This document shows positions 51,570 through 59,740 of a DNA stretch of 64,000 nt, one piece after another (within the stretch, counting starts at the first letter, position 1; each line of letters begins with the position of its first letter). Source of the DNA: Rhodospirillaceae bacterium (lineage in GTDB: Bacteria; Pseudomonadota; Alphaproteobacteria; GCA-2731375); contig JABIWH010000019.1 of the NCBI GenBank assembly GCA_018701215.1, forward strand, positions 104,854 through 168,853, given 5' to 3'. The notes below the pieces were generated by a model that worked only from the letters and a program-made list of their open reading frames with translations, made no database searches and was not told where the DNA came from. Made by a program: the position numbers and the translations under genes.

Positions 51570-52869
51570 CCGACTGATCCATCAAAGCTTTCCAGTGTCG
51601 GAAATAGCCATGATATAGCGTTTCATGATCCCAACGCGCGGCGGATGTGGCGACCTCCGCACCCAAGGCCCTGGCGTCATCATCGGGGCCCTGCAGAACT
51701 TCGGCCAGACCCCGCTCCATATCATTCCAGCGTGCTTCGGTGCCATGGGCGCCGATCTGGCAATCCTCCAGGGCGGCCAGATCGTCCGGCGTGGCCATGC
51801 CGGTGACCATGAAAAAATCCTCGAACTTGCGCAGCCGCGCGATGCGGGCGGCGCGACTCTCGCCCTTGGGGGCGATGCAATAGACCCGGACTTCGGTACG
51901 GTCGGGGGAAATGGGCCGGAAGACCCTGATCTGGGTCGATGATTGGTCCATCAATTGCACATTGGGAAAGAGGAACAGGTTGCGCCCCCGCCGCAGCATC
52001 CAATCGACCTTTGCCGCGCTGAAACTTTCCAGCAAACGCGCCTCCGCCTCGAACAAAGGTGCGACAGCCGGATTGGCCCGCCCAGCCCAGATGATGTTGT
52101 GGCCGTTGCCGATATCGTAACAGCCCGTGGCCACCGTGCCGGCGATGCGCCCGGCCTCGGTCGGCCGTTTGTCACGGTCATCGCCCAAAGCTTCCCGTTT
52201 CGCCATGGCCTGGCCAAAGATGCGATGCACCGTGCCCACATGATAGCCGTCGACGCCGTTCTCGGCCTGCATCTTCCAATTGCCGCGAATGATATAGGTC
52301 TGTTGGCCGGGCACCACTTCCAGGCCATCCGGGGATTGGTCGGCGAGCAAATCGATGAACGGACGGGCCGCGCCCAGATAGTCCTCTAAATCGTCAATAT
52401 CAGGATCAAGGCAGCCAAAGATGAAGCCGCGATAGTTGCCCACCTTGCCAAGGGGCGTCAGGCCGTAATCTTCCTTGGCAATGCCGCCCGGCCAGCCTTC
52501 TTCCTCTTCCTTCACCCGCACGCATTCGCCTTCGGTGTTGAAGCACCAGCCGTGAAAGCGGCAGACAAGGCTGCGCGCCCGGCCCCGACGCCTTGGCGTC
52601 AGAACCGCACCCCGGTGTGAACAGGCATTGATAAAAGCACCGACGGCACCGCTGCGTTGGCGAATGGCAAAGACCGGCTGGCGGCCCATATAGGTGGCGT
52701 AATAGTCGCCATGGCCGGGCACCTGGCTTTCATGACAGAGATAGACCCAACCGCGCTCGAAAATCTGCCGCAGTTCCTGTTCGAAGATATCGGGGTCGGT
52801 GTAGATCCGCCGATCGACGCGAAAGCGCTCCTGATTGGCGCCCTCGGTGATCAACTGATCTGGTGTCAT
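51562..52869 (-). CDS. aromatic-ring-hydroxylating dioxygenase, alpha subunit (Rieske)
   Basis: 435-residue catalytic subunit. The Rieske [2Fe-2S] ligands are in NACSHRGAVLTPRRRG...VCRFHGWCF (C-x-H and C-x-x-H). The mononuclear iron site is suggested by ENGVDGYHVGTVHR, with two histidines in the usual D-x-x-H-x-x-x-x-H pattern region, and an aspartate further on. The reaction is probably dihydroxylation or hydroxylation of an aromatic acid using O2 and NADH through separate electron-transfer proteins. It starts 3 bases after the DUF2478 gene. Confidence 0.93.
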   Translation of the reverse strand: MTPDQLITEGANQERFRVDRRIYTDPDIFEQELRQIFERGWVYLCHESQVPGHGDYYATYMGRQPVFAIRQRSGAVGAFINACSHRGAVLTPRRRGRARSLVCRFHGWCFNTEGECVRVKEEEEGWPGGIAKEDYGLTPLGKVGNYRGFIFGCLDPDIDDLEDYLGAARPFIDLLADQSPDGLEVVPGQQTYIIRGNWKMQAENGVDGYHVGTVHRIFGQAMAKREALGDDRDKRPTEAGRIAGTVATGCYDIGNGHNIIWAGRANPAVAPLFEAEARLLESFSAAKVDWMLRRGRNLFLFPNVQLMDQSSTQIRVFRPISPDRTEVRVYCIAPKGESRAARIARLRKFEDFFMVTGMATPDDLAALEDCQIGAHGTEARWNDMERGLAEVLQGPDDDARALGAEVATSAARWDHETLYHGYFRHWKALMDQSGE

Positions 52870-52872
52870 GGT

Positions 52873-53445
52873 TTAGCCCGGCTTCGCGATAGCCCACCAG
52901 CGGCGGAACGCATCGACATCGTAGCTCAAGGTTTCACCCATCTCGCCACTGCGTTCCTGCCACAGATCCAGGGCGAATTCGGGTACCGCGATCAGCAGGG
53001 GAATTTCCTCGGCAATGGCCATGAAGATTTCATCGCTCAAGCCTTGGCCTTTTTGCTCCTGTTCGCCGAATTTCTCCAGCACGATCAGATCCACGTTCTC
53101 GCGAATGGCCCGGCGCAGGGCCTCTGTGGACTCGGTCAGGGCGGAAGTGTTGAGGGAACAGGAATGGCTATCCAGGGTTTCCTTGGTCGGGCGGTTGATG
53201 GGAATACGCCGGCCGGTATCGATCTCGACAATATCAATGCCCGTGCTGGCGCCGTCCTCGTTGCGCAATACTTCCTGCACCAGGCCGCCGACACGCACGC
53301 CCTCGGCCCGCAGTTCAGCGGCGAATTGCGTCAAGGCATCGCGGTTTTGCATATCCCGGGCATACACCGCGGCCGCGAACGGCGCGGTCAATTCCCCGGT
53401 CAATTCCTCGGACAGTTCCTCGTTTAGGGCTTCATTGTTACTCAT
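52873..53445 (-). CDS. DUF2478-like protein
   Basis: 190 residues. AAAVYARDMQNRDALTQFAAELRAEGVRVGGLVQE, EIDTGRRIPINRPT, CSLNTSALTESTEALRRAI and DLIVLEKFGEQEQKGQGLSDE match the DUF2478 pattern from memory (a P-loop-like fold often near molybdenum or nitrogenase genes). A canonical Walker A is not visible. It lies 3 bases before the dioxygenase alpha gene on the same strand, an uncommon neighbour for this family. A role in cofactor supply for the dioxygenase is a guess. The ATG at 53445 is used. Confidence 0.78.
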   Translation of the reverse strand: MSNNEALNEELSEELTGELTAPFAAAVYARDMQNRDALTQFAAELRAEGVRVGGLVQEVLRNEDGASTGIDIVEIDTGRRIPINRPTKETLDSHSCSLNTSALTESTEALRRAIRENVDLIVLEKFGEQEQKGQGLSDEIFMAIAEEIPLLIAVPEFALDLWQERSGEMGETLSYDVDAFRRWWAIAKPG

Positions 53446-53625
53446 GGCAGATTGATCCAATCCAACTGCGTCTCACCCTCGTCATTGGCCGGCAATCTAT
53501 GACACTTCGGCCAATGCTTCAATGTAGCATTTCAGCCGTTTCCCCCCTTGCAAACACCGGCGTTTCAGAGTGTGCTGGAATGCGCAAGCCCACCAAGGAA
53601 CCTCCACAACAGGGATGATCAACAT

Positions 53626-54801
53626 ATGCGTTGCGAAGTCGTCGCCATCGGCACGGAACTGTTGCTTGGCCAAATCGTCGATACCAATTCGTCTTGGATC
53701 GGGGAACAACTGGCGCTGGTCGGGATCGATTCACATTTTCAGGTCAAGGTCGGCGACAATTTCGAGCGTATGGAGCGGACCATCCGCCATGCCCTGGACC
53801 GCAGCGACGCGGTCATCTGCTGCGGCGGTTTGGGGCCGACCCAGGACGATATCACCCGCGAGGTGATCGCCGCCATCATGGGGGTCGAGCTGCACCGGGA
53901 CGAGGCCGTGGTGGCGAAAATCCGCGAGATGTTCGAATCCCGTGGCCGGGTGATGGTCGATAACAACCGCCGCCAGGCCGACATTCCCGAAGGTGCCGCC
54001 CTGATCGCCGAGATGCCGGGCACCGCGCCGGGCCTGGTCTGCCCGGTCGGTGACAAAGTGATCTATGCGGTACCCGGCGTGCCCCACGAAATGCGCACCA
54101 TGATGGAGGGCACGATCCTCGATGATCTACAGCGGCGCGCGGGCGAAACGGCGGTGATCCGCAGCCGCGTCCTGCGTACCTGGGGCAACAGCGAATCCGG
54201 TCTGGCCCAGGACCTGGCGGAACGCATCGACCAGCTTGACGCCCAGGGTAATCCCACCCTTGCCTTCCAGGCCAGCGGCATGGAGGGCATCAAGGTCCGC
54301 ATTACCGCCAAGGCGGCGGATGAGGCGGCGGCGGAAGCGGTCATCGCGGCCGAGGAAGAACTGATCCGCGCGCTGTTGGGCGACATCATCTTTGGCGTCG
54401 ACGAACAATCCATGGAGACGGTTGTCCTTGGCATGTTGAAGGAGCGCGGCCTAACCCTGGCCGTCGCCGAGGGTCTAACCGGTGGCGTATTATCGGCCCG
54501 GCTCTCGGATATGGACGATACCATGGCCATTTTCCGGGGCGGTTCCATCAAGGACGCTTTGGCGGATGCAGGGCAAGCCGCCACCAGCATACGCCACGAT
54601 TTCGGCGCCGACGTGGGCCTCGCCGTCGTTGCCGCCCAGGCCGATGACAATCAGCCCCCCGGTACCGTATTCATGCACCTCGATATCGCCGGGCGGCAAC
54701 ATGTCCAGATGGTCTCGCTACCCGGTGACCGGGCCCGCTTCCGCAATTACGCGGTGATCAATGTGCTGAATTTTCTGCGCCAGACATTGGCGGCGCTTTA
54801 G
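53626..54801 (+). CDS. cinA: CinA-family protein with degenerate C-terminal deamidase domain
   Basis: 391 residues. The N-terminal MoaB/MogA-like COG1058 domain is well preserved (EVVAIGTELLLGQIVDTNSS, CCGGLGPTQDDITREV, YAVPGVPHEMRTMM). The C-terminal PncC-type nicotinamide-nucleotide amidase region is altered: the motif AES-x-TGG reads AEGLTGG with G283 where the catalytic serine should be, and the GGVVAY-x(3)-K segment is replaced by GGSIKDALADAG. The deamidase is probably inactive, while the pyrophosphatase domain may work. The ATG at 53626 is chosen; the ORF upstream of it is not needed. Its TAG stop is the first three bases of a palindromic element. Confidence 0.9.
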   Translation: MRCEVVAIGTELLLGQIVDTNSSWIGEQLALVGIDSHFQVKVGDNFERMERTIRHALDRSDAVICCGGLGPTQDDITREVIAAIMGVELHRDEAVVAKIREMFESRGRVMVDNNRRQADIPEGAALIAEMPGTAPGLVCPVGDKVIYAVPGVPHEMRTMMEGTILDDLQRRAGETAVIRSRVLRTWGNSESGLAQDLAERIDQLDAQGNPTLAFQASGMEGIKVRITAKAADEAAAEAVIAAEEELIRALLGDIIFGVDEQSMETVVLGMLKERGLTLAVAEGLTGGVLSARLSDMDDTMAIFRGGSIKDALADAGQAATSIRHDFGADVGLAVVAAQADDNQPPGTVFMHLDIAGRQHVQMVSLPGDRARFRNYAVINVLNFLRQTLAAL

Positions 54802-54904
54802 AGCAACCTGCGTTCATTCGAACGCAGCTAAGTTGCTCTAATTTATAGGATTAGATCAAATTATCAGCATCAAATTGATTCCAATTTTATGCTGTTTGAT
54901 CTAG
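54799..54904. repeat. pair of long palindromes filling the cinA / flavoprotein gap
   Basis: First palindrome 54799-54840: TAGAGCAAC ... GTTGCTCTA arms with an inner GCGTTC/GAACGC stem. Second, about 54853-54903: TAGATCAAA / TTTGATCTA arms plus CAGCAT/ATGCTG and AAATTG/CAATTT inner stems. Together 106 bases, and it begins with the same TAGAGC as the 104-bp repeats, but the interior is not alignable with confidence. It lies between convergent genes and may end both transcripts. Confidence 0.65.
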
Positions 54905-54910
54905 GCGACA

Positions 54911-56095
54911 TTAGGCCACCTGGCCGCAGGCATGGCCGGAGGCCCAGGCCCATTGAAAATTGAAGCCGCCCAGATGACCGGTCACATCAACGGCCTCGCC
55001 TATGAAATAGAGCCCCGGAACCGATGATACTTCCATGCTTTTCGACGAGAGCGCCCGGGTGTCGACGCCGCCGACGGTGACCTCCGCCGTACGCATGCCC
55101 TCGGAGCCGCTCGGCGTGATGCGCCATGCATTTATGTGATCGGCCAGACGGCGCAGGGCCTTATCCGAGGTTTCCGCCAGACGGCCATCACAATCCGTCC
55201 AGGCGGCCAGCCGTTGCGCCAGCCGCTTTGGCAGCAGCTTGGCGAGCACCGTGCGCACCTCCCGCTTGGGCTGGGCGTTCTTGGCTTCTTTCAGGTACTG
55301 GAAGACATCCGTGCCGGGCAGCAAATCGATGCTGATCGTATCACCCTGGCGCCAGTAGGAGGATATTTGCAGCACTACCGGACCACTCAGGCCCCGGTGG
55401 GTGAACAACAGGGCCTCGGTAAAGCGAACCTTGTCGCGCGTAACCGCCGCGTCCAGCGAAACGCCCGCCAGACCATCAAGCTTGGCCATGGTTTCCATAT
55501 CAAAAGTCAGCGGCACGAGGCCGGGACGCGGTTCGATCACCCCTAACCCGAATTGTCTGGCAACGGCGTAGCCAAAGCCGCTGGCACCCATTTTGGGTAT
55601 AGAGGGCCCACCCGTGGCGATGACCAGGGATTGGGCCCGGAAAACGCCCTGGTCGGTTTTCACGGTGAAACGAAGTGCATCGCCGGTATCGGCCCTGGAA
55701 ATGCCTGTCACGTTGGTTGCCGTCCGCACCTCGACACCGCGCGCCTCGTCGACCAACATACCGATGATCTGCTGGGCGGAGCCGTCACAGAACAATTGGC
55801 CATGCTCCCGTTCGTGGTATGAAATCCCGCGCTGCTCCACCAGGGCAATGAAGTCCTGGGGCGAATAGCGCCTGAGGGCCGAGACGCAAAAGCGTGGATT
55901 GTCCGATAGATAGTCGGCGGGCGAGACGTGCAAGTTGGTGAAGTTGGCGCGCCCGCCGCCCGAAATACGGATTTTCTGCCCCACCTTTGTGCCACGTTCG
56001 AGCAGCAACGTCCGCCGCCCGCGCCTGTTCGCCGCCGCCGCGCACATGAGCCCGGCCGCCCCGGCGCCAATGATGATGATGTCAAAGTCCTGCAT
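54911..56095 (-). CDS. NAD(P)/FAD-dependent oxidoreductase, HI0933/BaiN-like flavoprotein
   Basis: 394 residues. The N-terminal FAD-binding DFDIIIIGAGAAGLMCAAAANRRGRRTLLLER is followed by KIRISGGGRANFTNLHVSPADYLS, the signature of the HI0933 family. SLVIATGGPSIPKMGASGFGY and YFIGEAVDVTGHLGGFNFQWAWASG complete the flavoprotein. Members of the group include a dehydrogenase acting in bile-acid reduction, but most are uncharacterised. The ATG at 56095 is preferred because the preceding codons do not match the family N-terminus. Confidence 0.92.
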   Translation of the reverse strand: MQDFDIIIIGAGAAGLMCAAAANRRGRRTLLLERGTKVGQKIRISGGGRANFTNLHVSPADYLSDNPRFCVSALRRYSPQDFIALVEQRGISYHEREHGQLFCDGSAQQIIGMLVDEARGVEVRTATNVTGISRADTGDALRFTVKTDQGVFRAQSLVIATGGPSIPKMGASGFGYAVARQFGLGVIEPRPGLVPLTFDMETMAKLDGLAGVSLDAAVTRDKVRFTEALLFTHRGLSGPVVLQISSYWRQGDTISIDLLPGTDVFQYLKEAKNAQPKREVRTVLAKLLPKRLAQRLAAWTDCDGRLAETSDKALRRLADHINAWRITPSGSEGMRTAEVTVGGVDTRALSSKSMEVSSVPGLYFIGEAVDVTGHLGGFNFQWAWASGHACGQVA

Positions 56096-56338
56096 GGGCG
56101 CAGGTTTAGCCGAAGCCCCGCGCCCTGCCAACCATGCTATTGGCCACAACGGCCAGAGCGGTTATAAGCGGCATGCGCCGAACCAGCACCGCACTTATTT
56201 TTTTGGGGGAGGTGGGCGAAGCGCGCGGCTTATCCGGCCACTATCCTTCAATCCTGGCGTCCTGATCTGCCTGATCCGTGCCCAGAAAATGCTAACTGCT
56301 GGAAAGCCGTAGCGAACCAAGCAATAGGAGCACACGAA

Positions 56339-58516
56339 ATGACGGATCGTATTCAAAGGGGCGGCCTGCAGGTGGCCACGATACTGGATGACCTTGTCGG
56401 GACTAAGATCCTGCCCGGCACCGGGATCGAGACAGACGTCTTTTGGCAATCTTTTGAAGCGATTTTGAACGATCTGGCGCCTAAGAACGCCGCTCTGCTG
56501 GCCAAACGCGAAGACCTGCAGACGAAAATCGATGCCTGGCATCTGGCCCGTCAGGGCCAGCAAATCGATGCCGGTGAATACCGCGCGTTCCTGACCGAGA
56601 TTGGTTACCTCGTAGCGGAAGGCGACGATTTCTCCATCAGCACCGAAAATGTGGATGCTGAAGTCGCGACCATGGCCGGGCCGCAGCTGGTGGTGCCGGT
56701 GATGAATGCCCGCTATGCCCTGAACGCCGCCAACGCGCGCTGGGGCAGCCTCTACGATGCCCTCTATGGCACGGACATTATTTCCGAGGCCGACGGCAAC
56801 GAGCAAGGCGGCAGCTACAACCCCAAACGCGGCCAACAGGTCATCGCCCAGGCGGCGGCTTTCCTGGATGAAAACGTGCCTCTGGCCTCTGGCTCCCACG
56901 CCGGCGTCACGGCCTACCGTTTGGACGGCGAGGCGCTTGTGGCAGATCTATCTTCCGGTTCCAGCACGGAGCTGGCCGATCCGGCCCAGTTCGCCGGTTA
57001 TCTGGGAAATGACGCGCTGAGCAATGTGTTGTTGCGCCATAACGGCCTGCACGTGGATATCCAGATCGACCGCGCCCATCCCGTGGGCAAGGACAACCCA
57101 TCCGGTGTCAAGGATGTGGTGTTGGAAGCGGCCCTGACGACCATTCAGGACTGCGAAGATTCCATCGCCGCCGTCGATGCCGAGGATAAAGCGGAGGTCT
57201 ATGGCAACTGGCTGGGGCTGATGAAGGGCGATCTTGTCGACAGCTTCGAAAAAGGCGGCAAAATGGTTGAGCGCCGCTTGGCGCCTGACCGGGTTTACAC
57301 CACGCCCAATGGCGGCGAGCTGACCCTGCATGGGCGCAGCCTGTTGCTGGTGCGCAATGTGGGTCATTTGATGACCAACGATGCGATCCTCGACAAAAAC
57401 GGCAACGAAGTGCCCGAAGGCATCATGGACGCCATGATGACCGGCGCCTGTGCCCTGCATGACATCAAGGGCCTGGGTATCGAGCGGAACAGCCGCACCG
57501 GCAGCATGTATGTGGTGAAGCCGAAAATGCATGGGCCGGAGGAAGCCGCCTTTACCAACGACTTGTTCGACCGGGTCGAAGCGGCCCTGGGCATGGCGCC
57601 CAACACCATGAAAGTGGGCGTCATGGACGAGGAACGGCGCACGACCGTGAACCTCAAGGAATGCATCCGCGCCGTCTCCAGCCGGTTGATGTTCATCAAC
57701 ACCGGCTTTCTCGACCGTACGGGCGATGAAATTCACACCTCCATGCTAGCCGGGCCGTTTTTACGCAAGGATCAGATCAAGGCCCAACCCTGGATCGCCG
57801 CGTACGAAGATTGGAACGTGGATATCGGTCTGGAATGCGGCATGCAGGGCAAGGCCCAGATCGGCAAGGGCATGTGGGCCATGCCGGACGAGATGAAGCA
57901 GATGATGGCGGCCAAGATCGGCCATCCCACGGCGGGCGCCAGCACGGCCTGGGTGCCCTCCCCCACCGCCGCCACCCTGCATGCCATTCACTATCACCAG
58001 GTTTCCGTCCCCGCCCGTCAGGACGAGCTGTCCGCCCGCGGCCGCGCCGATCTGGGCGATATTCTGACGGTTCCCCTGTCGCGCGGTGAAAATCTATCCG
58101 TCGACGAAGTCCAGGCCGAACTGGACAACAACGTCCAGGGTCTGTTGGGCTATGTTGTGCGCTGGATCGACCAGGGCGTTGGCTGTTCAAAAGTGCCGGA
58201 TATCAACGATGTCGGCCTGATGGAAGACCGCGCCACCCTGCGGATTTCCAGCCAGCACATCGCCAACTGGCTGCATCATGGCATCTGCAGCGAAGCCCAG
58301 GTGGTTGAAACCATGCAGCGCATGGCAGCCGTGGTTGACCGCCAGAACGCCGATGATGACATCTACACCGACATGGCGCCGAATTTCGATGGCAGCATTG
58401 CCTTCCAGGCCGCCTGCGATCTGGTCTTCAAGGGCAAGGAACAGCCCAGCGGTTATACCGAGCCGATCCTGCATGCCCGCCGCCGGGAAGCGAAAGCGAA
58501 ACACGCCGCGGGCTAA
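56339..58516 (+). CDS. glcB: malate synthase G
   Basis: 725 residues, the normal length for the G isoform. It condenses glyoxylate with acetyl-CoA to malate and CoA. DDLVGTKILPGTGIETDVFW, NAANARWGSLYDALYG, VLEAALTTIQDCEDSIAAVDAEDK (acidic catalytic region), NRGGELTLHGRSLLLVRN-type core, ERRTTVNLKECIRAVSSRLMFINTGFLDRTGDE and QPWIAAYEDWNVDIGLE are all typical. AGGAG is upstream of the ATG. No isocitrate lyase is nearby, so it may serve glycolate or purine-derived glyoxylate. Confidence 0.96.
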   Translation: MTDRIQRGGLQVATILDDLVGTKILPGTGIETDVFWQSFEAILNDLAPKNAALLAKREDLQTKIDAWHLARQGQQIDAGEYRAFLTEIGYLVAEGDDFSISTENVDAEVATMAGPQLVVPVMNARYALNAANARWGSLYDALYGTDIISEADGNEQGGSYNPKRGQQVIAQAAAFLDENVPLASGSHAGVTAYRLDGEALVADLSSGSSTELADPAQFAGYLGNDALSNVLLRHNGLHVDIQIDRAHPVGKDNPSGVKDVVLEAALTTIQDCEDSIAAVDAEDKAEVYGNWLGLMKGDLVDSFEKGGKMVERRLAPDRVYTTPNGGELTLHGRSLLLVRNVGHLMTNDAILDKNGNEVPEGIMDAMMTGACALHDIKGLGIERNSRTGSMYVVKPKMHGPEEAAFTNDLFDRVEAALGMAPNTMKVGVMDEERRTTVNLKECIRAVSSRLMFINTGFLDRTGDEIHTSMLAGPFLRKDQIKAQPWIAAYEDWNVDIGLECGMQGKAQIGKGMWAMPDEMKQMMAAKIGHPTAGASTAWVPSPTAATLHAIHYHQVSVPARQDELSARGRADLGDILTVPLSRGENLSVDEVQAELDNNVQGLLGYVVRWIDQGVGCSKVPDINDVGLMEDRATLRISSQHIANWLHHGICSEAQVVETMQRMAAVVDRQNADDDIYTDMAPNFDGSIAFQAACDLVFKGKEQPSGYTEPILHARRREAKAKHAAG

Positions 58517-58593
58517 GCCCTACAGTCGAAACCCGGGCCCGCCCTGGATTTTTGAGGTGCGGGTTGATCATCGGTCTATCGCCCGTGGCCCTG

Positions 58594-58690
58594 GATGCCC
58601 GGATCAAGTCCGGGCATGACGAATTTTTGCGTATTTTGGCTGATTTTAGGTCCTCCACGTCATTGCCGGGCTTGACCCGGCAATCCATGG
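58594..58690. repeat. pair of inverted REP-like palindromes
   Basis: Two short palindromes: GCCCGGATCAAGTCCGGGC at 58597-58615 and TTGCCGGGCTTGACCCGGCAA at 58663-58683, each flanked by TGGAT and (A)TGAC. The second is the first in reverse orientation with compensating changes. The unit resembles dispersed REP elements common in alphaproteobacterial intergenic regions. The pair lies between convergent glcB and gloB in a 288-base gap that holds no other recognisable gene. Confidence 0.7.
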
Positions 58691-58804
58691 GGATGCCCCG
58701 TTCCGCCTCGCCGGGGAGGCCGAATGCCGGGGCAGCGGTCGTGGACATTCTCATGGCCCGGCAAATGCCAAATTAACAGAAGCGGCTGAATTCGGACCTT
58801 TTGT

Positions 58805-59575
58805 CTATCCATTGTCCTTGCGGGTGCGCACTTCGGCGAAGACCTCGGCCGGGCCGGCGCCGGGTAGGCCGACCGCCTGCGCCACCGCCGCCACATCGGC
58901 GCGCAGGAAAGGATTTGTCGCCTTCTCCACTCCCAGCAGCGACGGCACCGTGCGCTTGTTGGCGGCGCGCAGGGTGTCGATCTCGGCCACGCGGTCGACC
59001 AGAATCTGATTGCCGCTCTCGATGGTCGCGGCAAAACGGGCATTGGTCTGGGTGTATTCGTGGGCGCAATAGACCTTGGTGGCATCGGGCAGATCGCGCA
59101 GTTTGAGCAGCGAGGTCCACATTTCATCAAACGTGCCCTCGAACACCCGGCCGCAGCCCAGGGCAAACAGGGTATCGCCGCAGAACAGCGCCTCACTCTC
59201 GGCGAACCAAAAGGCGATATGGCCGCTGGTATGGCCCGGCGTCTCGTAGACCTTGGCGGTGGCATCGCCAAATTGATAGCTCTCGCCGTCGCCGACCTCC
59301 ACATCGATGCCGGCGATCCGCTCGCGGTCGACGCGGGCGCCAACGATGGTGCAGCCGTATTTCGCCTTCAGCTCCAAATTGCCCCCCGTGTGGTCGCCAT
59401 GGTGGTGGGTATTGAGGATATGGGTCAACCTCCAGCCGCGCGCATCCAACTCCGCCATCACCGGTGCGGCGTCCGACGGATCAACCACCCCAACCATACC
59501 CTGGCCGGGTTCACGGAGCAGATAGACATAGTTATCGTCGCGGGTGGGAATTTGCACAATTTCCAAGGCACTCAT
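58805..59575 (-). CDS. gloB: hydroxyacylglutathione hydrolase (glyoxalase II)
   Basis: 256-residue metallo-beta-lactamase fold enzyme hydrolysing S-D-lactoylglutathione to D-lactate and glutathione. THHHGDHTGGN is the binuclear metal site, TPGHTSGHIAFWF the third ligand region, FCGDTLFALGCGRVFEGT the bridging aspartate, and YCAHEYTQTNARFA the substrate-binding histidine-tyrosine region. RTKxxNPFLR-type C-terminal glutathione contacts are visible (EKATNPFLRAD). The ATG at 59575 is used. Confidence 0.95.
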   Translation of the reverse strand: MSALEIVQIPTRDDNYVYLLREPGQGMVGVVDPSDAAPVMAELDARGWRLTHILNTHHHGDHTGGNLELKAKYGCTIVGARVDRERIAGIDVEVGDGESYQFGDATAKVYETPGHTSGHIAFWFAESEALFCGDTLFALGCGRVFEGTFDEMWTSLLKLRDLPDATKVYCAHEYTQTNARFAATIESGNQILVDRVAEIDTLRAANKRTVPSLLGVEKATNPFLRADVAAVAQAVGLPGAGPAEVFAEVRTRKDNG

Positions 59576-59740
59576 AGGGGGCTCTCTTGCTAACGGACGG
59601 GAACCCACAAACTAGCAAGTCAGCGCCCCACGACCAAGTGTTGCTTGCGCCAAACGGTTTGACCTGTCCACCAGAACGTCTCCATAGTGATCGGAACAAG
59701 AATCAAATAGTTCGCTTAACAATTCAGGAAAGCCCGGATT

